Shown here: positions 55,631-64,000 of the stretch, piece by piece
Layout of the letters: every line of letters begins with the position of its first letter
Position numbering within the stretch: the stretch's first letter is position 1
Source: Pollenia angustigena
Lineage: Eukaryota; Arthropoda; Insecta; Diptera; Polleniidae
Length of the DNA: 64,000 nucleotides
Reading direction: 5' to 3'
Assembly: GCA_930367215.1 (NCBI GenBank)
Contig: OV884059.1
Span: 97,018,993-97,082,992 of the forward strand
Notes under the pieces: generated by a model
Told to the model about the DNA's origin: nothing
The model's input: only the letters and a program-made list of their open reading frames with translations
Database searches by the model: none
Position numbers and translations under genes: made by a program

Positions 55631-56624
55631 GGTTTATTAAGTACAGCTTGCAATAACATCGATTGCATTCTAAGCATTTCCTGCATCATATTACCCATTG
55701 TGTTCGTAAAATTATTTACCGTTTGCACTAATGTTTCCATGGTTTTTTCTAAGCGACTTAAATTAGAAACCGGAGTTTCATCATTACTTGGCGAAGCACC
55801 TTGCATTGGCTGATGGTTTGATTTTAGGACGTTAGCGTAAGAGGTTCTGTTATTACTAGGCTGGGGGGCTTGAATTGCATTTGTGTTTACTTGATTTGCA
55901 ACCTGCATTTGAGGGGTATTTGTTTTTGGTCCAACCGTCTGCTTGACGATATTATATACAGGGCATCCTCTATAATTGGCAGTGTGATTACCGCCACAGT
56001 TGCTACATTTTTTTACGTTGGGGTCGGTTTTAGACTTATCGCAAGAAACTGTACCGTGTAGTTCACCACATACTACGCAGACAGGGGGTAAATAGCAGTA
56101 TGCCTTAGTATGACCGTACTCTTGACAGTTTAAACATTGAACGGGACCATTTCTTTTGTGCGGCTCTTCTATAGTTATTCTTCTGTAGAGAATATATTTT
56201 AAATTGTAAATAGGATGGGTTTCGTTTTTTTTAAGTTTTACGTCGCCGGGTTCAAACTCAACTCGAAAGAGTGGTTGGGGAATTTTTTCTCTATTTTTAA
56301 TATTTACTACATGCTTTACCTTGAAGCCTTTTTCTTCTAAGAATGTTTTAACCTCTTCTGGGTCTACGCATGAGTCAATGCCCTTGATTACTACCTGAAG
56401 ACCTTTACTGCTCTTCAGTTGATAAGTATAAAAGTTTTTATTCAGAGTCTCAAATACTGTAATTACCTTTCGAAAATCATCCTCGTGATTCACCTGTATT
56501 TTAGTCTCGTTAATGATACCGCGCTTTATTGCAGCTACATAAAAGGAATTTTCACCTATCACCGAAATTAAACTTTTTATTAACTCATTAGAGTTTTGCT
56601 CTCTAAGGTATATCGAATCTTGAA
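55627..56624 (-). CDS. Jockey-type LINE ORF1 (gag-like nucleic-acid-binding protein), 5' end missing
   Basis: The frame is open from the 5' junction (56624) to a TGA at 55627. There is no ATG near the start; the first plausible codon at 56562 is GTG, and about 20 further codons are open upstream. I therefore read it as a truncated ORF1 of about 330 codons. It contains the pre-zinc domain (FYTYQLKSSKGLQVVIKGID near residue 70 of the fragment), then three zinc knuckles: CLNCQEYGHTKAYC, CVVCGELHGTVSC and CSNCGGNHTANYRGC. A Gln/Asn-rich spacer and a C-terminal stretch with regular hydrophobic spacing (coiled-coil-like, MMQEMLRMQSMLLQAV) follow. ORF1 proteins of this clade package LINE RNA. Without its N-terminal part this one is probably not functional. 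Confidence 0.93.
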
Positions 56625-57755
56625 TCTTTCATGATTCACAAATTTGTTAAATTATTATTTTTATTGTCAGCTGATTACTTGTCAAAAACACACAACGCGT
56701 TAAAAAGTTCAAAGTTAACCAACTTTCTGGCGCAAACGGGTCAAAATATTTTGCATGTAGCTTGTTCTATGAAAACACACTAGCTTAACTTTTTTTGACA
56801 GGAGACGACAGAGCACGCGCGCACTAACGCGTGTTATGTACTTCTACCTTAATAGCGGTTGTAAAATTACAAAATCTTGAAACCTGTCTTGGAAATTATT
56901 GAAAAAAGTGTTTTAAATATTTCGGCATATTCATATCTTTTGTCGATTTCGAGATTTCTATAAACAAGTGAAGTTTTTGGAAAATTGGAAAATCACCAGT
57001 TTTAATTTGGGAAAAAATTAGAACCTGCTGTCACATTTGCTTTTATCTGTATAGGATTACACATAAATTGTAGGAGAACAAGACTTTATTAACTTGTTTT
57101 TTAAATATTTTTACTTACTTAAGAAAAGTGTTTTCAACGAAAAAAAACCCACCGACGCGATTGGTACAGAAACAAAAATATTATTACAAGCACAAAGTAC
57201 CAACAAATTTTTGTGGCTGTTTTTTTTTCTTAATAATTTCTGCATTTAGGTACGCCTTTTTAACGAAAGAAAAAGGGACCCTTTTACCGGCATCAAAGAA
57301 TTTTTTTCACAAGCAAAACACATATCGTTAGCTTAAATGCAAAACAATGTAGATATTATTTGAAAATTACAAATTAATAGAATACAATATTTTTTCCTTA
57401 ATAATATATCGGTTAACGAATTTTTATCTGAAATATTGCTTTTAAAACTCAAATAATTACCATTTTACAAAGTTCTTTGCTTTGCATGTAAACTTATGAA
57501 ATGTTATATTATTCTACATTAAAGTCTTAAAATTTAAACTCTAAATTAAAATTGCACGCAAGGCATTGGATCTTACCAAAAGCATTTTTGACCGCACAAT
57601 ATTTTCTGAGTGTAAGCTGAAACAAAATAATATAGCATCCGCTAGACATGTACACTTGTCGAAGTCACATCGACGACTGAATTGAAGAGCATAAAAATGT
57701 GTTTTAGTATTGGTGTGCACAATTGTGCAAAGAAATGGAAATCCCTGCTCTAGAC

Positions 57756-57992
57756 CAAGGTATATTTACAGCAGGTAGCCGCGAGATTACAACAATTGTA
57801 CAATAAAACAAACAACAGGGCTTTTTATTGTTGTTTTGTGATACGAACTGTCAAATAGCAAAGCGGTTGAAAAGAGACAAAAAACTTTGTTTACTTGTTT
57901 ACTATACAACATTTGACAGTTTGTATCGCAAAACAAGCAAATAAAAAATAACCAGCTGGCCTTCCGAGACTACCTGCTATAAATATACCTTG
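57756..57992. mobile_element. hAT MITE, 237 bp, stacked on the right hAT element
   Basis: Ends CAAGGTATATTTA-AGCAGGTAG inverted with one mismatch in 23. The palindrome continues inward (gatacgaactgtcaaat / atttgacagtttgtatc). Flanks are CTCTAGAC (57748-57755) and CTCTAGAG (57993-58000), 7 of 8 identical. The left flank is shared with the preceding hAT element. Confidence 0.88.
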
Positions 57993-58014
57993 CTCTAGAG
58001 TCTAGAGTCTAGAC

Positions 58015-58257
58015 CATTGGTGTCCAGCCCATACCACAATTGTGGAAATTAATTTACACACATTCTTCACACGCATTCTTACGCTCTTTCATTTAGTCAA
58101 CAAGAGTACACAATTCAGTCGTCGATTATCAAGCGACGAGTGCACATGCGGCGGATGCTTACATATTTTTTGTATTTTTATTAAGAATATTTGTCTCTTT
58201 ATTCACTAATACTAATATAAAGCAATACAACCACAATTTACATATTGGACGTCACTG
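58015..58257. mobile_element. hAT MITE, 243 bp, third in the right stack
   Basis: Ends CATTGGTGTCCA (58015) and TTGGACGTCACTG (ending 58257) are imperfect inverted repeats. Flanks are GTCTAGAC (58007-58014) and CTCTAGAC (58258-58265). The interior shares cacaattgtg, ttcagtcgtcga and gcggatgct blocks with the subterminal region of the 44235/51835 hAT elements, so it is probably a deletion derivative of that family. Confidence 0.75.
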
Positions 58258-58265
58258 CTCTAGAC

Positions 58266-58497
58266 TGACAATTTAGCTCACAATCGACATGTCTGTGTGC
58301 CGATGTTAACCTTTCTGTTCCAATAATTCAATCAAAAGGTGAAGTCTAAAGAAATATATGAACATTTTTCTGTATTTAACCCAAGTCCATTAAACCACCA
58401 GATAAACTACGTTAATCGTTTATCACAAAATACACTTAAAGCCCTAAATCTACAAAATATGTTTGTACATTGATACAATTTAGAATATTTAACTCAC
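58266..58497. other. No gene recognised
   Basis: Short spacer without features. Confidence 0.5.
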
Positions 58498-58725
58498 ATG
58501 CAAGTAAAAACATTATCAAAAAAATCTTCTTTTAACCCTCAAAAAGCTGACTGTTTACTTTTACCTATTTCATCGGACTGGCTTACATTTGTAAACCCAT
58601 ATGTAATGTACGAATATGCGTGGAAGGATGCAATAAAAAAAAATAAGAAACATGTGCACGGAATGTTATTGAGCGACCAGTTTTTGAACTCCAACGAGGA
58701 GTTCTTCCAGTCGTTGTGCCAGTAA
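58498..58725 (+). other. Unrecognised open frame, 75 codons
   Basis: Composition is balanced, unlike the AT-driven chance frames. It has SDWLTFVNPYVMYEYAWKDA in the middle, then KKHVHGMLLSDQFLNSNEEF. The frame ends at a TAA, but downstream DNA (cctgcgcctgacgctgggcc) stays less AT-rich for 40 bases, so it may be the end of a decayed coding region or exon. I know no family with this pattern. It lies just upstream of the piggyBac relic and could be its N-terminal part. Confidence 0.3.
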
Positions 58726-58949
58726 TTTTACCTGCGCCTGACGCTGGGCCCAACAATGTTTAATAACGCAGGTTTGATTTCGATGTTTTTTTTTACACTT
58801 TGTCATTTATGTTTTGGTTTATTCATTTGTACAGTAATGTAGTATTCCCTTGTGGCGGTAGCTCTATTCGGTATAACCGGTATGGCAAGATCGATGTAAC
58901 CAGGTGTGTATCGTGTTTTTTTATATGTGAAAGTGTATTTTAAATTAGA

Positions 58950-60712
58950 TTGACTGATTGACTGGTCGAATCATCACTATGGATAATTTTTTCATCGGAT
59001 TGGACATGATTCATCAATTGGTTCACAAAAAGTTGAGTGCCGTTGGCACGTTGCGCAATAACAAGTGATGCATTTCACAGAAAATGCATTATACTGACAG
59101 AAAGGTGGGCGAATCTGTGTTTGCCTTTCGGCAAGACGTCACATTGGTCGCTACCTGCCCAAAGCAAAAAAAAAAAAAAAAAATGTCTATGTTTTATCCT
59201 CGATGCATTCCAACAATGCCATTGATGCAAACCAGAAATAATAATGGAATATAATGTACGAAAGCTGGCGTGGATACAATGGACCAAAAGCTTGGCAATT
59301 ACATGTATAAGTGGAAATTGCGTCGGTGGCCATTAACAATGATTTTTAACATGCTGGAATTGTCTGGATTGGCTGCATACGAGCTGCATTCTAAAACGCA
59401 TGGGACCAGATATTCTCGTCGTATCTTCCTTATTTGACTGGCGAATTTTATGACCACCAGGGTTACCGTTGGAAATTTTCGAAAAGGGTCACAAAAAGGG
59501 TATTTTCCAGAAAAAGGGGTCAAATAAAGGGTATTTCAATAAAAAAAGGGTCAAGTTTTTTATTTGCAGTATTTCAAAAAACTTAATTTTTTTATGGAAT
59601 GCTCTATCCTATTTTAAACACCTGACAAAATGTTTATTCTTTATCATTATACATAGCTAATTTTTTAATATTTTTTATGTAATTTTCCGATTTAGTGATG
59701 TCGAAAAATTCTAGTGTTTGTTTTAAATTTTGCAATCGTTCGCAAATTGTAACCATTTTCTCGATTAAAGCGATTTTTTCCTGTAAGTGTCAGATTTTTT
59801 AAAGCTTTTACGATTTTTAATAAATATAAGACTTTGCTATCATACCGCTGTTACCAAATATTAGAAATTTCCGCTAATTTAGCAATTTTTACCTCTTGTT
59901 TTCATTCCTGTTAGGGCACTCTCAACACTGTCGATTCAAAAGAAGGCGAAAAGTTCAATACCTTTTGCCATTATTAAGGGCGAATTTTTTTTAATAAAAC
60001 ATGCTAATCTTTAAGAGAGCAAAACACCAAATTGCATTTTTTTAATAAAATGTAAAATTTTTTTTTTAAAAGAAACCACCGTAAAAAATAACAAATATTT
60101 ATATGAGTTATGTTTGCTTTTAGGGAAATTGTACTTTACTATCAAAAATCAAGGAGAAGAAAGAAAGCATGGAATTGTATGTTTATACTTTGAGTATGTT
60201 CCATATCAAGCAATGCTTATTTCGAAAACATTTGTTTAGCACTTCTGATCCGCAGTGTCGACAAAAAACAAAATGTGAGAGCTATTTCCATAAAAGGGTC
60301 AAAAAGTGTCACAAAATAGGTGATAATGATACAAAAGTATAATTTAAAAAAAGGGTCATAAAAGGTATCAACACCGTCAAAAAAGGGTCAAATTGATACT
60401 TTAGTATCACAACGGCAACGCTGATGACCACTCCAAACATCAATTATTATTATCAAAATAGATTAGCTACGTCAATCGTTGGCCTCATGTTCAAAATGCG
60501 ATGCTGGGCATGGTGCACATTAGGAGCCTTTCATCGGATTAGCCACAGCCACAATTGCAAGCGAATCCAGGAACATCGCGCATCAAAGAAAATTGCTTCT
60601 TCTGCGCAACTGAGAAAGGGCAACGCGTCACCCGAAAGTTTTGCTCCCTTTGCGGTAAGAAGGTATGTGATACGCACTATGTCACGATAACAAAGTGCCC
60701 GGATCCTCAATA
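58950..60712 (+). pseudogene. piggyBac transposase relic, split by a hAT MITE
   Basis: The plus strand has MDNFFIGLDMIHQLVHKKLS near 58978-59040 (second catalytic Asp). A frameshift and an A run follow at about 59165-59183. Then comes KAGVDTMDQKLGNYMYKWKL near 59252-59315 (third Asp) with RRWPLTMIFNMLELSGLAAY. The frame is cut at 59457 by the hAT MITE. After it, NRWP...-like remnants and the Cys-rich C-terminal domain CFFCATEKGQRVTRKFCSLC (about 60592-60655) with HYVTITKCPDPQ end at a TAA near 60712. The N-terminal half is missing. Stops and frameshifts abound. Confidence 0.86.
59458..60423. mobile_element. hAT MITE, 966 bp
   Basis: Ends CAGGGTTACCGTTG (59458) and CAACGGCAACGCTG (ending 60423) are inverted repeats with two mismatches. 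An exact 8-bp target duplication ATGACCAC lies at 59450-59457 and 60424-60431. Both ends have repeated 'aaaagggtc' motifs in the same sense near the left and right termini. The interior at 59750-59900 is homologous, in reverse complement, to the tandem repeat at 23595-25400. No coding sequence. Confidence 0.95.
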
Positions 60713-61851
60713 ATTATTTCTATTTTTTCTCTACTTTTGCATAATTTTGATTTCTTTCTAATTTAATTTTGAATGAAACTTAAATATTCTTAAAAAAACA
60801 CATGTAATAATGTAACCATTATTTTATAATAGTATACCCATTAAGGCGTAAGGAAACCAAGTAGGTTTATTTCCCAAAAATGTTTCTTCATTAGACCAAT
60901 ATTTCACACTTTGACTGCCACAAATACGCCTTCCATGTAGATTAGATATTTAGGTAACACTCGGCACAAAAAACTTTTATATGAAGCTTAACAGTTTTAT
61001 TGTCCTTTTTTTAAAAAAGCTTAGATACTTTATTTTTAATTTTTAAACTTTATTAAATTTTATTATGTTTGAATTTTTTTTATTGGTTTAACTTATTAAC
61101 AATTTTAAGGACTTGTCCTGTAATTTTAAATTATTTTTATGTTTAATGTTTGCGTTACTAGGATGTGTTTGCTTTGAACTCTAGAATCAAAAAGGTGCCG
61201 ATAATTGGAAAGTATTCATTGATATATGCTACTGATCAATAATTTCAATCGTACGATCATGATTGGCCAAGCTTATTTCTTGATCTTCCTTATGCACCGT
61301 GCATAAGTAGACAAAAAAAGGGATGGTTCTGCATTCCCAGCCATAATAAAAGTCTTGCACTTAGTAACATTATAAATTAATAAGACAAGCTTTGACATGT
61401 TTGTTCATGTCAATTGTGTTATTAATAAAAAAAAATGTACATGACTACATATGTATACATATACCTACATATGTATGGATGAACATGTGTTTATTTCACA
61501 AATAAAAGCTTCGAAATGCTTTGAATGACCAGTCATGATAGCTAGCAACAATTATTAGTGCACACAGTAAAAACCAGTTTTAAAACTTTTGACTTGCTCG
61601 ATCATGTTCGATAAAGTTTATTGTGTTTGTTTAAAAAAATGTACCTACATACGTATGTATGTACATATATACATATGTATATGCGTATTCAAATTAATTT
61701 TAAAGACAATGTATGTATGTACATGTTTACATACATACGTATGAATGTACCTAAAAAGCTTAATTCTGAATTCCCAATCATTACAGCTAGCAACAACAAA
61801 TAGTATGTAAGTATAACAAAAGAAAATATTGGTTAAAGCAAACACTTAGTA
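60713..61851. other. No gene recognised; TATG-type simple sequence
   Basis: AT-rich. About 61440-61480 and 61640-61750 are tatg/cata-rich simple sequence. Both-strand frames there are translations of the repeat. Confidence 0.55.
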
Positions 61852-63154
61852 TAGGGCTGCCAGAAGTTTCAACCTATCAACCAGGACACATAGAAAAAAT
61901 TTATAAAAAATTACATCAACAAAAAACATACATATGTAGATATATGTAAAAACCATCCATTTTTTATTTTTAAATCCAACAATATATGTATATATATTTA
62001 TAAAAACAAAATTGCGTATATAGAAACGATGAAAAATAATAAAAAGATGAGCTTAAAATGTCTTTGATATACATAGTTATAAAACAGGCAGCATGTCATA
62101 TAAAAATTAAAGTTACATTGAATAATAATCTCCAGTGTTTCAGTCTTTAACGAGTTTCTTTCTTTAGTTCATTAAGCAGACTAAGTACTCAACTTGAAAA
62201 AAATCAAAATCTTTTGATTTTTCTTCAACCAACTCGACAACTGTCAAACGCTTTGACTTGGACAACAACCGACTCAGTTGACAATTGAATTGAAACGTGT
62301 ACACCCAGAAAAAAAACATATTTAAATATGGTCACCTCCGACAATTCTATGTTTAAAGAAAATTTTAAGCATAATATGTTAAATTTAACCATATTATTGT
62401 CAACGACAACCATATTATGGTAAAAAATAGTCCTCCATCAAGAAGCCACAACCATATTATGGTTGCCTCCGAACATATTATGGTTAATAATAACTAAAAT
62501 ATGTTTAAAACTTATAATAGCATGGTTGGTTTTCAACCATGACATGTTGCTTTTGAAAAAAAGAAAAATACTATTTTTAATTTAAAAACATATAATTGTC
62601 ATATTTAAACATAACATGTTTAGAGGCAACCATAATATGGTTGTGGCTTCTTGGTAGGAGACTAATTTAACCATAATATGGTTGTCGGTGACACAAATAT
62701 GGTTAAATTAAACATTATATAGTGACAATTTTCCTTAAACATAGTATTGTTGGAGGTGACCATATTTAAAAATGTTTTTTCTCTGCGTGTATGGGCTGCT
62801 TTAGAGAAAGCAATTTGTTATCGGTTTTCGATTAATTATAAAAGTTGTTTACACGGTATAACTTTTTACAGCAACTAGTTGAAACAAAATTTGAAAGAGG
62901 ATTGACTCTCATCTAATATTATTGAAAGCTTTTAGTTAAACGACGCTTACACCAGATAACAGTTGAATTTAATTAAAGTTGTTTATACAATTGCCTTATG
63001 TAAGCAGTGTTATAACAGAAATCTTAATCTTAAGAACCAGCAAAAAACCAATTTTTTTGTCTTGACCTGTACAATTTAATAGTGGACGAGGACACCAGGA
63101 CAAGTAGTCTAAAACCAGGACAATCCTGGAAAACCAGGACGTATGGCAGGCCTA
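61852..63154. mobile_element. hAT-type element, 1303 bp, with nested fold-back
   Basis: Ends TAGGGCTGCCAGA (61852) and the inverse of TAGGCCTGCCATA (ending 63154), with an exact 8-bp target duplication ACTTAGTA at 61844-61851 and 63155-63162. Just inside both ends is an 'accaggac' motif (61881 and about 63096-63138). No transposase coding seen. Confidence 0.85.
62298..62791. repeat. Fold-back MITE packed with ACCATATTATGGT palindromes
   Basis: The arms run from acacccagaaaaaaaacat to its inverse at atgttttttctctgcgtgt and are similar over nearly 250 bases each, including tatggtcacctcc and atgtttaa blocks. Within the arms, ACCATATTATGGT or its inverse ACCATAATATGGT occurs about five times. 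Such a sequence can fold both as one long hairpin and as several local ones. No coding. Confidence 0.85.
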
Positions 63155-63162
63155 ACTTAGTA

Positions 63163-63501
63163 ACAAAATAACATATTAAATGTTTTTAATATAATAAGGT
63201 TGTCCAGTATGTTTTTATATAAATATATGTATATATATGTGTATGTATATGTATGTATATTTTTTAAATTTTTATAACTTCTTATTTTAGTTTTAAATAC
63301 CTTTTCTATATTCATTGATTTCAATTAAAAATTATACATTTAATAGGAAATATTTATACCTACTAAAATAAAATTTTTTTTATATACATACATATATTTT
63401 TTTTCATATAATTACGTACATAGAAAATAGTATTTTTCTTTATTTCGTAGTTAATTTTTTTTTTTATTAAATTTGCTTCTTAAGTAACCTATGAATCGGA
63501 C
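63163..63501. repeat. tatg-rich simple sequence and T runs
   Basis: Low-complexity DNA between the hAT element and the pol fragment. Confidence 0.6.
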
Positions 63502-64000
63502 TTATAGTTTATTTTTTCTTTTAATATGAGATTTGTAATATTTGTGCCTTGTTTGAATTATAACGTGGTCCTCATCTGATCTATCTACTTGAATCTTCCT
63601 AAATTTAGCATGGTTTTTTCCACCTCTATCGCTTTTGAGATATATTTCCGCAGTCTGAATTTCACATTCCTCACGGTTATTATTCAATTTTGATATTGAC
63701 CTTTCCTTAATTTTCACGATTTTTTCCCTTATTCTTGGATAATCTTCTGTTTTTATGAGGCCGTTTTGAAAGTCGGAAGGTTAACAACCCGTTGTTGAGT
63801 GAATTGTATTGTTATAAAATTTCGTTCTATGTCTGCATTGGATGTATGATTATTATTTGAAGTATAATGAATTTCAATATTATTTTCCCTCAAGAATTCA
63901 GCCAAAGGCAATGCTTTAAAACCTAACTCATTGTCAGTTATGATTTTCCCAATGTCACCTACAATACTCATATATTGAATTAATGCTCTCCTGAATTCCA
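63502..64000 (-). pseudogene. gypsy-type retrotransposon pol fragment (integrase core and C-terminal part)
   Basis: On the minus strand, 63753-63971 reads ITDNELGFKALPLAEFLREN followed by HYTSNNNHTSNADIERN, the integrase core region with the second catalytic Asp (TDN) and the Glu (DIER). A frame change and a loss of sequence follow. 63502-63745 then encodes a basic C-terminal stretch with FRKIQVDRSDEDHVI, matching the tail of gypsy-type integrases that precedes the end of pol. The upstream part of pol lies beyond the window. No LTR is recognisable below 63500. This is a decayed endogenous element. Confidence 0.82.

Larger units (their letters stand above)
52813..56624 (-). mobile_element. Jockey-clade LINE, 5'-truncated in ORF1, ORF2 intact
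   Basis: Non-LTR retrotransposon on the minus strand. The 3' poly(A) tail is the T run at about 52813-52828. An 8-bp target duplication TCTTTCAT lies at 52805-52812 and 56625-56632, and the hAT sequence continues exactly across it. ORF1 is open right up to the 5' junction, so the element was truncated within ORF1 on insertion. ORF2 overlaps ORF1 by four bases (ATGA). This is the youngest-looking element in the window. Confidence 0.96.
51835..57747 (-). mobile_element. hAT element, right copy of the giant inverted pair, with LINE insertion
   Basis: It begins CAGGCATTTCC (51835) and ends GGAAATCCCTG (57747). Subtracting the LINE (52813-56624) and one 8-bp duplication leaves 2093 bp, against 2096 bp in the left copy, with only scattered differences seen. 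Flanks are TTCTAAAT (51827-51834) and CTCTAGAC (57748-57755), unmatched with each other. Confidence 0.92.

Noticed and set aside
43814..58265. Alternative (reversed-end) hAT transposition as the cause of the inversion
   Set aside because: That mechanism would leave new unmatched target duplications or footprints; here all four flanks are accounted for by simple recombination between two ordinary insertions. Kept as a rival only.
61640..61845. Overlapping His/Tyr/Thr-rich frames on both strands
   Set aside because: Translations of tatg/cata simple sequence.

Overview
The window reads as a stretch of fly (Diptera) genome made almost entirely of transposable elements in several nested layers. 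It is AT-rich and has no bacterial gene organisation. It carries fly-type elements: a Jockey-clade LINE, piggyBac, mariner and hAT elements, gypsy-type integrase pieces, and a recurring repeat that starts TATACCCTCCACCAC and ends in a short hairpin plus CTTGTTT. That last repeat makes me lean towards a calyptrate fly (blowfly or house-fly relatives), but this is inference. I could not support a single host protein-coding exon, so the window is probably intergenic, heterochromatic or a giant intron.

Layout. 1-5.2 kb: a long fold-back cut by the window edge, a 259-bp duplication and four copies of one dispersed repeat. 5.2-9.5 kb: a 3-kb hAT element (8-bp target duplication GTGTTAAG) holding an internally deleted piggyBac and a TATACCC repeat, then a second hAT element (TTAATTAT) and a 28-bp-arm hairpin. 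10-12 kb: a mariner relic split by two fold-backs. 13.5-14.5 kb: a gypsy integrase fragment and a 381-bp MITE. 19.3-22.2 kb: a piggyBac relic split by a 5'-truncated LINE. 22.5-25.4 kb: a piggyBac fragment, then a tandem repeat whose first unit holds a piggyBac derivative while the second unit is an empty site. 26.7-27.2 kb: a mariner relic. 28.9-32.0 kb: a LINE split by a mariner element. 32.1-32.8 kb: a piggyBac C-terminal half. 34-43 kb: MITEs, tRNA-like sequences and inverted-repeat elements.

The most remarkable region is 43.8-58.3 kb. Two nearly identical hAT elements lie in opposite orientation (44235-46330 and 51835-57747). Neither has matching target duplications at its own two ends, but the flanks match crosswise in reverse complement: ATTTAGAA with TTCTAAAT, and CTCTAGAC with GTCTAGAG. 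This is the expected scar of an inversion of the 5.5 kb between them by recombination. Three further hAT MITEs are stacked into the same kind of target on both sides, each new insertion using or regenerating a TCTAGA-like site. The right hAT copy was later split by a Jockey LINE (8-bp duplication TCTTTCAT) that lacks the start of ORF1 but keeps an intact 885-residue endonuclease-reverse transcriptase.

58.5-64 kb: a piggyBac relic split by a hAT MITE (TSD ATGACCAC), a hAT element (TSD ACTTAGTA) that contains a fold-back packed with ACCATATTATGGT palindromes, and a gypsy-type pol fragment at the window end. The coding sequences do not form a pathway. Apart from LINE ORF2 sequences they are decayed transposases. 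All searches, alignments and dating proposed below would need computation I could not run.
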